This document shows positions 12,536 to 25,700 of a stretch of 64,000 nucleotides of DNA, piece by piece. The notes beneath the pieces are model-generated. The model ran no database searches. It was not told where the DNA came from and saw nothing but the letters and a program-made list of their open reading frames with translations. The translations under genes were made by a program, and so were the position numbers. The stretch is from contig NC_135121.1 in the NCBI RefSeq assembly GCF_050908995.1, positions 7,378,001-7,442,000 of the forward strand. The letters are read 5' to 3'. This DNA comes from Andrena cerasifolii (Eukaryota; Arthropoda; Insecta; Hymenoptera; Andrenidae). The number at the start of each line of letters is the position of its first letter. The stretch's first letter is position 1.

Positions 12536-15321
12536 CGGAGGTTCGTAATTATTGTAGCAGTTTTCTGGTCGAAATTCTAAGCCACTGGTAATTAGTATTT
12601 GAGAAATGAAAGCTGCATCGGACCATAAACTGGAAACTTTACCTATCATGTTCAATGTTACAATCAATGGAATTTAATTCAACACCGATACTAAAATTAA
12701 TTAACGCCAATGATGTCACTCGCGCCCATTAGGCGACAGGATTTTTCGCTCACCCTCGCCCACCCTGTAGGGAACAATGCAGCTCCCTGCGTCGATAACA
12801 ATGGTCGATCGTTCACGGGTTCAGTATACCGTTCGCGGCAACAATCAATCTTGTCAGACGGCTCATCTCATTGTCTAATAACAATCATTTACGCCGCTGA
12901 CGCGATTAATCAGCGGCTTAATAATCCCGCAAACGCGACTACATTGATCCGAAATCATTAACGGCGCGCCTCCGCTTAAACCTTCATTCGTCTCCCAGCG
13001 AATGAACCGGTAGAGGGTGTTCGTGAAATGTAACACGAAAATATGCATTTCTATCCTGTTGATTGCGGTATAGCTACGCGTCTTCTTGTAATTAAAATCA
13101 ACATCACTCTGTAATACGTGCATTATGCAGCGTTTTCATTTTGTTTCAACATCTGCGGACACTTCGAGCCATTGATAAATCACAGATTAATTAGCGACGA
13201 GTAGAATTTCATTCGATCAAATTAAGGGTGATTGATAAATAACGCGGAACACTCCCGGAATGTTTTAAATTGATCAGCGACGCCAGGAAGTCGTTCCGAG
13301 CTCTGGTCTTCGTTTAGTATCTCCTTTTAGAAACACTCTGTATAATCGAGCACGGTCCTGATCATTTAGCACCGGGAACATTTTCATTTTCGCATCCTTT
13401 CGAGGGAACACGTGTCGCGATAATATTTCCAGGCCGCGTGCGCTAATGGTCGAGCGATTTTCCAATTCTTTTTAATGCATAAATCATTGCGTCGACCCCG
13501 GCGAGATATATCGTCCAAAAATCGACTCTTTTTCTTCTTCAACCTGTCGATGGTATTTTCCATCGCGTTCGCCGAACTAATCGCCTGTTAACGGTACAAT
13601 TTATACGCGTCGTTCTTCGTGCGTGGGACGCAAAATTTTTTAATTAATCTTAAACCGTGTTTATCGACAAAATAATTAATCGTCCGTCAGGTGCGGCCGA
13701 TCCTGGTGTTTTCTTAGCGAGAACCATTCATATTCGATTCATCTACATTCTCTGTTACAAATTTTATCAGGGACTCTCGAGTGATCGGCGGAGGACCTAC
13801 GAGATAATCGAGCGAAATGATAACGTCCTTTCAGGCTGACCAGCATAAAGGTCGGCTGCGTTCAATGAACGCTAATTATCCAGCGATTCAAGCCTTCCAG
13901 GTCGATCACGTATGCAGCTGAGATTGGACGACATTGTCGAACAAGCGCTCTTCCATTCGACACGTGCTCCGATAATCTTTTCACGCGACCTGGACGTTAA
14001 CCGCAGTAGACGCTACACCCTTCGCTGGCGATGGGAACAACTTTTGCGTGAGTTCCATTCCTATCTTCGTGAGCTCAACACTTGTGCATCTTCTCGCTCG
14101 AAGAATACCTACCGAGAATTTAGTGATGCTGGAAACCAATTCTAGGTCTTGCAAATTTCATGCAAAATTTGGACTTACTCGACAATATTTTGATTTTCAA
14201 GTAAATTTCGACTAGCTTCAATGTCAAAGGATATTGCTCACGGTACCCTCAGCCCAGTTCCTGAAACCAACAACCAAGCACGCGAAAAATCATGGAGCAA
14301 GTACTTACACCACACGCAGTCAATCTCTATTCGCGATGACTCTCGCATGGCCGACGGTATAATTATTTTAATTATGTTTGGTTAACGAGGACCCTCTCGT
14401 CGCTCTTCCCTATCTGTTCATCACTCCCCAGTGCTCCTCTCCGCCCTTCTTTGCACTGGAGACATTGACCTTGTGACGTGCCTCGTTAATTATGCAAACC
14501 AGGTAAATGCGTTTCTAATTGATGTCAGACCTAACAGGAGCGTGCCAAATATTTGTAAAAATAATCAGAGGTCCCTTGTTCCCGACGGAGGAGCCCCGGC
14601 AGTGTCTACCTCTTCTATCATCGGCAACGGCAAACCAATTTGTAACACTCCGCGCGATGTAACGTGTTCCGCGTAGAATTGAACGCGCTCGGGCGTGATT
14701 TGCGTGGCGAAGTCATCGTAAGGAGCACCTTCCGATGATCATTAGCGAGAGCTTGGATCCCACTAATGATTAGAAGTGCCCTTCGCCGGGGAACCTTCAA
14801 AAATTCTTCGCAGAGTGTTCGCGGCTCGAGGTTAACGAGAAGAAATTATATCACTCCGGTGCTCGAGAATTTACCGAGTCGTTAATTTTACTTGACTCCA
14901 CTTTGGCCCCGTTAATTGGTAAACACCGCCCGGGGGTGCTTCGCGTTTCTTCCCAGTTCTCTCGCGCGGTGTTCGCGATCCGGATCGACTTTGGATCTCG
15001 CGAGTGATTCGCGCGCTCGAAACAGTCGGCGATAAAGCGACACGCGAGACGGGGATTCCAGGGGGAACTTAACGAGCGTGATTAATTAGAATGAAAGTTC
15101 GACGGGAAGAAACGATCGCCAGCCGTTGCCTCGCAAAATGGTCGTTAGCTCGCGGAATAATCACTTTGACAGGTGGTGCTCTAAATAATTATACCTTGTT
15201 ATCGATAAGAAATGAATAATTGGACCTGGATGGGGTTCGTTATCACAGAACATCGTCGATATAGAGGAGGAGCCATTCGAAGGATGAGGTGTTGAAGCTG
15301 TAGAAATCGGAAAAAGAAAGC

Positions 15322-15401
15322 CACGGGGCCGGGAATCGAACCCGAGCCGCCCGCGTGCCGATCAGTCGCGTTAGCCACCACGGCTACGCCGACTCCCCAC
15401 G
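15322..15401 (-). repeat. tRNA-like sequence, probably a tRNA-derived SINE
   Basis: On the minus strand, CGTGGGG and CCCCGTG can pair as an acceptor stem (two G-U). A T arm has the perfect B box GGTTCGATTCC, and a D-arm-like GTAGCCGTGGTGGCTAA is present. The anticodon arm does not fold well and there are extra bases, so a functional tRNA is unlikely. Confidence 0.5.
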
Positions 15402-15982
15402 GTCCCTGTCTTCCGAACTCCTCATAAACGGACGCCACCTATGGGCCTCATCGTACACCATAGGCCGTTGCCTAAATGCCGGTTGCCTACTACAAAGCGC
15501 AGGCTCGGACGTTAGCAAGAACTCTGGAAGAGTTCGGCAAGCATTAGCAGAGCCAACTCAAAGATCAAGTGGTGGCAGCTAGGGAACACGGAAGCTGGAG
15601 CGGTATACATATAGGGACGATTATTATTAGTATTATTATTATTATTACTATAAAAGACTTGGAAGCTTAAATGTCAGCTGGGAAAGCCTGCAAAGCTGAA
15701 ATACTAGCGTCGCGAGAGTCTCGCTTGTCGGAGCGCTCGCTGAACATAAAATTACCTGTCATCCAATTAGATTCCCTCGCAACCTGGATCCGCTGCAGAA
15801 GAACCAACAAACTAAGGGAAACGAATCCGGAAAGATCAGCAAAGATCGCGGCAGAATTCCCAGCGAAATTCATATCCGGCTGATAAAGTTATACTCGCGG
15901 AATTACATCCCCCCGCAACTTTCAACGGCTTCCACCGTAATAGGCAATCGTATTTGCAGCCGCGATATGCGAGGATACGCTC

Positions 15983-16015
15983 AGGAAGGAAGGAAGGAAG
16001 GAAGGAAGGAAGGAA
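15983..16015. repeat. (GGAA)n microsatellite
   Basis: Eight GGAA units in a row. Confidence 0.95.
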
Positions 16016-18031
16016 GCGAGGTAGGGTCAGTGTCATTTCCGGAACGAATATACGAGGGGACAGGGCGCGCTGTATGCTCCTGATAATTGTCGCCGCTGCA
16101 ACAGCCTGAACTCGCATGCGAGGCCGCCTCGCGCTGCAATCCCGTTACAATCAATTTGCTCATCGATCGAAACGGTGCATCGAGTCAATCACGGAACGAA
16201 GTATTAAATATCCCACGGCTCCTTGTCACAAACACCTATGAAACGGTTATGGGCAACGCACGGCAGCCGTAATTCCATCAAGCAGCTTTCAGCTTGGATG
16301 AATAGAAACAGTCGAACGATGATTCGCGGCATCGATCTGCGGTACAATTAGCTGCACCGACAAACGGAGGGGCGAGAAGTACACGGCACCGAGGGCAACG
16401 TCGAAAATTACTCGATCAGAATGATTGCGCGAGGAAAGTCAAACGCGCCCCATTACCTGTGGGCAATTTAAACATCCGTCGATTATTTTAGCCGCTATTG
16501 TCGCGTTGCTTTTCAATCCCGCTCACCTGACCATGCCGTTTCTACGGCGGTCCAATCAATCCTGCCCCGCGAACCAGGGGAGGCTCCGATGATTTTAATA
16601 ATCACTCGGTATAATGACGTTAATTCGTACCCGGCGGGGGTTGGGTATCGTTGCGGTCGAAAGCTCGCAGTGCCGGCTCAACCCCTAATGTCAAAGCGAA
16701 ATGGTTGCTTCGGCACCGTACGTTTCGTGCGTAGGGGCGGCTCTCTCGCCGCCACTGAATCCTTTCCTGTTTCGATCACACGAATTAATCGCAAGCTGAG
16801 GTATTCGAGCAGGAAGGACCAGTGCAGCATCTTTCGTTCGTAATTGATGGTTGCTCAAAATCGCCCCGGACTCCTCCGCAGCGTATCGGTTTATCGGATC
16901 ACGCGCTCAAGGGGTGGCTGGAAACTATTGCGTTTCCCGGGGTCAGTGAAATTTATGGCAGCGGCGGGATTTACTTTTTAATTAATTCCCTTCAGCTGCT
17001 TACCGTTATTCCATCCGATAAAGGGGGCTTTTATTACGCCGGGGGGGAGCGCGCGAAAACGCGCGCTGGGTCGATGGTTAAATGAAAGCCGCGGATCGAT
17101 CTGGCTAACTATATCGAAAACCTCGCGTAATCCATTCCGAGGCCCGTTTCGCGGAGTTCCGGGGAACGGCGTAATGAAGCCCGTCATTCCCTGGCCACGG
17201 CGCAAAATAATGCCGACCGTCGGCCATTGGGCGCTTGGAAGATTACATATCGCATGGGGAAATAGAGTGGACGGGGATCATGGGCATGGAACCGTGCTCT
17301 CCGTCTAGTATTTCCCACGAAATCCAGTCGGCTGATGCAAGTCATTTGGGGATGCGAATTGATTTCGAGGGATGATCCCTGCGTGGGAGGAAAGAAGGAT
17401 AATCGTTTCGATCCAGGCATTACTAAGTAGTTGCGCCGTATTTGAAAGTTCTTTGGCGGGGCTTTATTGCTGTGTTTAATAGCTCCGCGAGAACATGTAG
17501 GAAGTGGAATCAACATCGAAGATCGCTTTTCTTGATGCTTCGCACACGCGACGTCTCGCTGGCATTCCGGCCTTAACTCCTCGGTCGCGCGAGCAACGGG
17601 GAGTAGTCGCGCGGCCGTATAGCGCCGATTACGCGATTATTAATGCGATTATTTATCGCCCTCGGGATCGATGGCTATGAATAACGTCGGGTATCTTTCC
17701 AGAAAATCTGGCCCGTGTCGCCGCGACTCTGCGAGAGCACGGACGTGAACGTCGCGGAAGGGAAAAAAGACCGAGGTAACGAGAACGATGTGGCAGGAAG
17801 AGGGCGATTAATTATGCCCTCGAAAAATTCACGACAGCTCTACGAACGTGGGCGAAAACTCACGTGCGCGAGTTATTCGAAGGCTGACTCGGTTACGGAA
17901 TCTGATTTCAACCCCACTAATTAAATAGCATATTACGTTTATGTATAGGGTAGTACATAGTAGTGCAACATTGGTTAACTTTCCTTTGGTACAGAATACT
18001 CGACTATGGGCAAAGGGGGAGGATTGTTTAA

Positions 18032-18711
18032 AGGGTACACCACTGTGACGGCCGGAAAAGTAAGTCGTTTTTAAGAATTTTTTTCAGGAATAATATACAC
18101 TTTTCGTAGTAAAGTTTTGTTACCTACCTTTAGCACGCTGTCTTAAGAGACTGTACAAAAAAATAAATAGGAAAATATCCATAAATTTTAATGTATTAAG
18201 TAATCTTCTAAACCACCCCCACGCGAGCTGGTCGAAGGTGTAACTATGGAACAGCAGGTCCGAAATCAAATTTCATTTTTTTGTCACAAACTATACGAGT
18301 GTAGTTTACGTTGTACCTACCGATTTCGTAAACAAATTATTTTTGTGAAAACGGTGCGCTTTAGAAGAAAAGTTTCGAAAATACGTTCGAGCGTATTTAA
18401 AAAAATTTGTTTTCAATCAAAGAATCCGTACGTACAACGGAAACTACACTCATATAGTTTGTAACAAGAAAATGAAATTTCATTCAGACCTGCTGTTCCA
18501 TAGTTACACCTTCGACCAGCTCGCGTGGGGGTGTCTAGAAGATTAATTAATATATTAAAATTTACGGATGTTTTTCTATTTATTTTTTTATAGTCTCTTA
18601 AGACAGCATACTAAAGGCAGGTAATAATTTTTTTTATGAAAACTGTAAATTATTCCTGAAAAAAATTCGTAAACATGCCTTATTTTCCGGTCGTCACAGT
18701 GGTGTTCCCCC
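18032..18711. mobile_element. TTAA hairpin element (piggyBac-like)
   Basis: Two long inverted arms sharing ACACCACTGTGACG.CCGGAA and AGGTCTGAATGAAATTTC-type sequence, flanked by TTAA at 18028-18031 and 18712-18715. 680 bp; the frames inside are hairpin sequence. Confidence 0.7.
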
Positions 18712-18715
18712 TTAA

Positions 18716-20961
18716 AGTTTAAAGAATCAGTGATATCCCGTCCAAGATATCAATCCGCCCCCACACTACCCAGTGAAACTCTTCACCTCCCTCGAACATA
18801 AAGCAGTTCCCGAGTACCTTCAACCCTCCAATCAATTTCCCTGAAACCGCACCAGAAACGTCACCGATACGTCTCCATGGAGGGTAGCCCGCGAAATCAC
18901 GCGATCGCACGCGCCCCAGCGATCCCAGCATACACCTACCCCTCGATTCGCACGCGTTACAAAACGAATCCCGCGGTGGATCGAAATATCTTCTTTCTTT
19001 TTTCGTCCCCGAGGAAACCGTAGAAAATCGGTTCGCGTGTCCGCAGGCTATCGACCCCGGTCGCAACAGCGTCGTGTCCCGACGCATTAACCCCGAAACT
19101 CTTCCGTAGGCGTCCAATAACGCCACTCCACCCCCCCGCAGGCGGTCTCGATAGTTGACGGGGTTTCAGCGAAGCGGGAGCGGAGATCCCGACGAAAGAT
19201 ACAACCGGCGACGATCTCCAGATCCCGCGTCTTCTCGTTTTCCCCGTGCCGAAAGCCGCGAGACTTCATAACTGTCCGATGGATTTGCGTTTCATGCACA
19301 GCCGCGGAAATCTCATCCAGGAACGGCGTCGGGTCCCGAGACCGGGGGAGAAGTATTCATATGCAGCTGGGCGTGTCGCATTCCGCGCGAGACGTGTCAC
19401 GAGTGCTGTGTATATACGACGGACGCCGCGACGCCGGAATCACGGAGACGTCTCGGTATAATATTTATTAAAGCGTGAACGGGAAGTTTGGCCCGCGGCC
19501 TCGGGGATGCCTGCAGACTTTTCGGAAATCGAACGAATCCGCGTCGCCTCGGCTGCCTGGGCTGGCGAATACGAAAAGGTGGGTGCGAAGGGTTGCATCG
19601 GATGAGGGAAGAAGGATTAAAGGATTCATTGGTTCACGCGAGGCAGTCGGGTTGTTAATCGCATCCCTTGAGTGACGTTCAACGATCAAACCTGACCTGG
19701 ATGTTTGTTACGTCCTGCTTATTTCCCATAGGAGACACGCGTGGCCGAGGGGAGGCTTGTTTATCGTTAATATTTCCTTGGATAAATTACACTGTAATTG
19801 GCAGGGGCTCCTTCGGCAGTGGTGGTTAGTATGGTGGACAGCAAATCCGTAGCGATTTGAGAAACCGGCGTCTAGGTATCCTAGCAAAACTGCGAAATTC
19901 GCAGGGAATTCTTTGTTAATAGTTAGTAAAGCATTATTCTCGGAAATGCACGAGCTTAACTCCCCCGAATGTCTGCGAGGATATACGAGATAGCGTGCTT
20001 GGCTCAGGTGATGAGAGCTCGCACGTTAGGGGGTTAGATAGAGCGAAACTTGTAAATTTATGCTAACCACGCTGCACACTTTAATAAATATACAGAAATT
20101 TTTGGGTAAAGTTGCGGGGGGGAGTGCACTCGAGGGGCCAATATTATCCCTGCAGCTTGCGCCTCAGCCGTTCCAGCCACCCTTCTTTACAAGAGTTCCT
20201 TTCACAGAACACAGTTCTAAGTTATGGTACGTTGCTTCGGTAGCCCTAATTATCATCTGCCTTACCAGTGAAATATTCCTCTGCTCTTTGGTGATATATT
20301 CGAGAAACACAAAAAGACTGAGAAGCAGGCAATGAATTCCCCGCCCCACTTATCGGCCTAATAGAATGCCACCGCTGCGCTAATGGAATGCAAAATTCAA
20401 TGGGTCTATTCTCCAACGATTCATAAAGAGGACGATGTAAAAAGTCAGCCCTTCACGACGCTGTTAACACATTCTCGGAACCATAAACGATAAAAGTGCG
20501 CGGCGAGCGCGGTGTCCCTTAACCTTTAATCGGCTCACCCCGCCGTGATGGCAAATATATTCGCGAGCAAGTTGCAACGGGCTCGTACACGTATTCATGA
20601 ATGGCCTGGATATCCGTAGGACAACGGGGGTCGCGTAATGGCGCGTACATTACAGCCGCGACCCTATCTTCGAAAAATACAGGAGGAGAACTGCAGGCGG
20701 CAGTGTCAACGAAACTTGCGTTATCGTTGCCATGCAGACTCGCGATTATCTGGCCTAGCGTATTGCGCCATGCTCGCGGCGCAATGTGCTTCCGACGATT
20801 CGTATTTGCACGTTCCAGGCGACAAACGAGAACGAGAAGGGAACCGGCCAAGTTTAAACGTGTGCGACGAACGGGCGCAAGGCGTTCCAGAAAGTATTTC
20901 CCGTGAAATTCCAGGATATTCTTCGTTTGCCGTTTGACCATCAGTCTGAAGTAATTGTGCA
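18716..20961. other. no gene seen
   Basis: Moderately GC-rich. Frames such as 18719-19126 (minus) have no motif or splice support. Confidence 0.45.
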
Positions 20962-20965
20962 TTAG

Positions 20966-21237
20966 CCCTTAACTGGGGTCGCTCGTGACCCCAAGCACCC
21001 AAAGTTCGATGTACAATTTTTGGTTGTCTAAGTTGGTAAACTGAATTTCTAATTAATTTTATAATAATAGTTTAACTTTCTACGCTTCTATTATTTTCTA
21101 CATTACCTAAGAAGAATATATTCATAGTGGTTGCTCTAGTGTCGACTTTACAAATTTCTGTGCCCTTTTTTATTTGGGGTCTGCCAAGACCCCAGTATAC
21201 CAGTCAGGTTTGCCAATAACAGTATACCAGTTAAGGG
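20966..21237. mobile_element. 272-bp TTAA MITE (piggyBac-like)
   Basis: CCCTTAACTGG at the left and CCAGTTAAGGG at the right, flanked by TTAG (20962) and TTAA (21238). Internal GGGGTC..GACCCC palindromes. Confidence 0.6.
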
Positions 21238-21303
21238 TTAATGTAATACTTGAATCGTTGGAAGGGATGGTACAACTACTTGCAGCAGAGTGGAAAGGGT
21301 GTA

Positions 21304-22709
21304 GGGGAGACAGGGGCAAAGTGAGACGAAAAAAGTTTCAAGTCGAATAAAATTTTTCCCTTTCAATAACAATGTGTGGAAATAGATTTATAATATAATT
21401 TAAACATTAGTATTGATAAATGAAGAATAGCAATACTTAAAATAAATTTAAAGTATATTAAAATTCAACTTGAAAAGAAAAAGCCAAAGCGACCACTTCA
21501 CCCCATATTTGGGGGTAAATTGAGCTGAAATAAAATACGAGTTTGAATTTCGAATAAAATTTTTCCCTTTCAATAAAAATGTGTGGAAATAGATTTATAA
21601 TATAATTTAAACATTAGTATTGATAAATGACGAATAGCAATATTTAAAATAAATTTAAAGTATATTAAAATTCAACTTGAAAAGAAAAAGCCAAAGCGAC
21701 CACATCACCCCATATTTGGGGGTAAATTGAGCTGAAATAAAATACGAGTTTGAATTTCGAATAAAATTTTTCCCTTTCAATAAAAATGTGTGGAAATAGA
21801 TTTATAATATAATTTAAACATTAGTATTGATAAATGACGAATAGCAATATTTAAAATAAATTTTAAGTATATTAAAATTCAACTTGAAAAGAAAATGCCA
21901 AAGCGACCACTTTACCCCATATATGGGGGTAAATTGAGCTGAAATAAAATACGAGTTTGAATTTCGAATAAAATTTTTCCCTTTCAATAAAAATGTGTGG
22001 AAATAGATTTATAATATAATTTAAACATTACTATTGATAAATGACGAATAGCAATACTTAAAATAAATTTAAAGTATATTAAAATTCAACTTGAAAAGAA
22101 AAAACCAAAACAACTTTACCCCATATATGGGGGTAAATTGAGCTGAAATAAAATACGAGTTTTAATTAAGGATGTAGGTAATTATTAACCCCTTACGCTG
22201 AACCAACGTGTGCAGCATGTCAACTTCTGACTTTTTTGCACCGTGATTGTCAAAAACTGTGTCAGATTTTTCATTTTTTCGAGGTGAATTTCTGTTCCAT
22301 CACGCCGCGTGGTTTTCCAGCCAGCTGACGGGTTAGAATATTGCGCACCTCACTTGCGCATCTGTTCTTTGCAGCTCAATTTACCCCGGCCACTTTACCC
22401 CGAATATGTACTCAGTAGGATATTAATTATTTAATAACGTTGAAATTAATGTCTTCTTAAACGCGTGTACATGTACGTTTATAAGGTTGTTTTAAACACT
22501 TTTACAATTTTTTTAATTAAAATAGCACATTTATGAATCATTTATCCAAAAAGCTGAATTAAAAAGAAAGCCAATCGTAAGTCTCTAAAAATTAATTCTT
22601 AAGTTTTTAAATGAATTTACATTTTTCGAATCTGAAATATATTCTATTTTTAAAGAACAAATTAAGAAAGCTCATTTCATCCCGAGACACACTTTACCCC
22701 GGTCTCGCC
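21304..22709. mobile_element. mariner-like element carrying a 207-bp tandem array
   Basis: TA-flanked (21302-21303, 22710-22711) with inverted ends GGGGAGACAGGGGCAAAGTG and the diverged partner CACTTTACCCCGGTCTCGCC. No transposase is visible. Confidence 0.6.
21344..22165. repeat. 207-bp tandem repeat, about 4 copies
   Basis: CGAATAAAATTTTTCCCTTT recurs at 21344, 21551, 21758 and 21965, exactly 207 bp apart, with few differences. Each unit includes CCCCATATTTGGGGGTAAAT, itself a small palindrome. Confidence 0.95.
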
Positions 22710-22711
22710 TA

Positions 22712-25700
22712 CGCGAATGTGCTTACGGAGAACGAGATTGCGTTAATCAGAGACGATAACCCTACGATCTCAGAGCGAGAGGGATATCGTTAACGAGGTA
22801 TAATATCGCGTGGAGAGTTTGCGCTCGAAATTTGACGTAATTAAAATGCAAAGCGCATTTCACGGGATTAAATGAGACACAAATAAACGATCGCGAGCGA
22901 GAAGGGGGGGGGCCAAAAGAGCGCAAAAACGAGTCGCATTCATCATTTGGCCGCCGCCGGCGAATATGAATTCCCCGGCACTCCGTAAAGCTCCACTCGG
23001 TTAAGAAATTAAAAAAAAACGTGGAAAAAAACAAGCGTGTGTCATGAATATTCATACGCTAATGCGGAGCGAGTAATGATGAGAAAGTTGTTCCCCTCGC
23101 GTTTCCGTGGATATTATATGTGATCTTTCACGTGCGCCCGCTGGAGTACTTCTATGAACCGATATAAAAGCATCCCATTCGGCTTTGCTGGTGAATTCGA
23201 CGTGAAAAAATATCTTCAGCATTCTTTGCTCGGTGCCACGTGTGCAGTATCCCGTTTGCGGTACGGATTAATTAAGAATTTGAATACAGCAATGGCAGGT
23301 ACCAACTGCGACGGGATCACGAAATGCGAAGGGCTCGTTAGATCCTCCCCCGTTTCAATCGCATGAATACATCAATAGACTTGCGCTAGGGGGACACGCT
23401 ACTTAGGATATTCCCGTTTGCTTTTATCCTCCGTGAACAAATCCTGTCCAACATAGCGTGCCCTCTGTCTTTCATACTCCACCAATTAACTTCCCCAATT
23501 CCTGGCCGTTACCAAACCGTAAAACACCCGCGCTGCAACCCTCGACAATTAAAATACCGTGTCACGGGCGATCGAGCCGATTCGAAAACGAAACGGTCCA
23601 CCCTCCGCGAATGTGGACCAGTTTCCAATCAATTAACGGGACAAGAAACGATCGATTAACAGCGTTAATCACACGGCGAGATCAACAGACTGCCGCGTGC
23701 GATCGCCCCGCGCATTTCGCGCTCCGGCGACTCGCTCGACATTAAAATAATCCGTGTAACACGGACGGCCGCACGCGATCGTGATCGAGCGAAAGCTCAC
23801 GCGATGTGCCTCTCCCTGATTCTTTTTTCCCTAACCTGTTTCGCTCCAGCGATTAGCAGGCTTCGTCGCTGTACCGGCAGAACAGAATTTTCTTCTAGCA
23901 GCTTGCTTCGACCGCGGCTCTTCGTCTCCTCTGTACGGTTCTCCGCTCGAGCAACGATCGCCAAGCAGCGATCCACTTCCATCGAGCTCAGGGAACTGGA
24001 CTCCATGTCTACGAGGCTTCGAAACTCAGTGGACACCGAAAATGTTGCCGTTGCTTGCAAAGCTTTCGCGGCAATCGCGATTATCTAGGTTGGGACACAA
24101 GATTGAATTTGTCGGATTTATTCTGTTGTTTGGGAATGTGCGACGATGCTGCTCCACTCGACAACACTACTCTACACGTACAGTGGCTCGCATTAATATG
24201 CGGACACTTTTTAAAATCGCATAAGTTTTTTAGAATTGGGCCAAACGACTTGAGTTTTTTTGAGAAGCTAGAAGGATTAGTTTGCTAAATGACGAAGTTG
24301 GTCGTTTTGAAGAAAAATGTATTTGGTTGGAATAGCGAAAAGAATAGTAAAGGTCGATTTTTAAACTTTTTTGTGAGCTTGTAATGAAAATTAAAAAAAA
24401 AACGTTTGTAGATTGCAGTAAGTTGTATACGTGCCTAAAATTTCATCAAAATCGGTTAACGTTGCTCCGAGCTACAAACGTTTAAAGATCGCAGAGTAAA
24501 GTTGAGAATCGCGAAAATTCCCGAGATCGGTTTTTTGAATTTTCATTAAAAGCTCACAAAAAAAGTTTAAAAATCGACCTTTACTATTCTTTACGCTATT
24601 CCGACCAAATACATTTTTTTTCAAGACGACCAAATTCGTCATTTAGCAAACTAATCCTTCTAGCTTCTAAAAAAAACTCGAGTTGTTTGGACCAATTCTA
24701 AAAAAGTTATGCGATTTTAAAAAGCGTCACTCTTTTTTTTATATTTGGTTATCCTAACTTTATACTTTATTAAAATAACGTTCTTTTCTGCCCCTACCTG
24801 CGATTATTTGAGATATTTCTAAAGTTATTACTTCTTTTAGGAAGAAATGTGCAGATCAAGTATTCTAATATCTTTGAAAAGTGGATTTCTTTAGACAAAA
24901 GCAAAAAAAATTGATGGACCTTATGACCACATTTTGGTACTTTTAAATATAATCAGACAATTCATGTTCATCGTCTGATTTAACATGTCCTGCTGTCAAT
25001 ATTGAAAGCGTTAAGCTTCCCGAGACAATGCTCGGTCACTTCTCGATCGCTTGTAGCACGATCGAGCCGCGTTTAATGGATTCACAGGTAATGTCAAATA
25101 AAGAGGATATCTGGTGTAACACTGAGATTTAAGAATTGTATAAGTCCGTCTCGCTCGTGTCTCGAGGACAATCTCTCTGGCCGGCGCGTCGAGCCGATCG
25201 CGCAACGGTGGCAAATCGTGCAGCGTCGTGTTTCATCGGTCGCCAGCGCGCACCGTTGCCACGAAAGAGGCGCATTCCTTCCGAGCTACGTTTCCCAGAA
25301 GAGTACAATGTTATTGAGACGCAACAGAAACTGATGATGAAATGTCAAGTTTGGACGAATTTGATTAAAAAATGGAGTATTTTTTATATCATGTTTTATA
25401 TGAATTATTACGTTTACGTTTTTTTATATATTACTATTTGAAGTTTATAATTACAATAAATTACGTTAACGCATTTAGAGTCTTCTTTTTTAGTCTAAAA
25501 AAGCCTTTTATATATTTAAAATATACAAATTTTAATGAAAAAATTCTAACTTCAAATGCACGTGATAAAAATAATTTGATAAAAAAATGTTTTCATCAAA
25601 AGTTAGTCAGTATTTAGTCGACAACAAATTGCAAAAGTAAATGTTGATAAAAAACATTTTATTCAATAAAAAATGAAGATCGCGATAATGATCTTGATAA

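Larger units (their letters stand above)
12541..18027. other. gene-poor DNA
   Basis: Holds the tRNA-like SINE (15322-15401), an ATT-rich run near 15616-15650 and the GGAA repeat. No exon could be supported. Confidence 0.45.
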
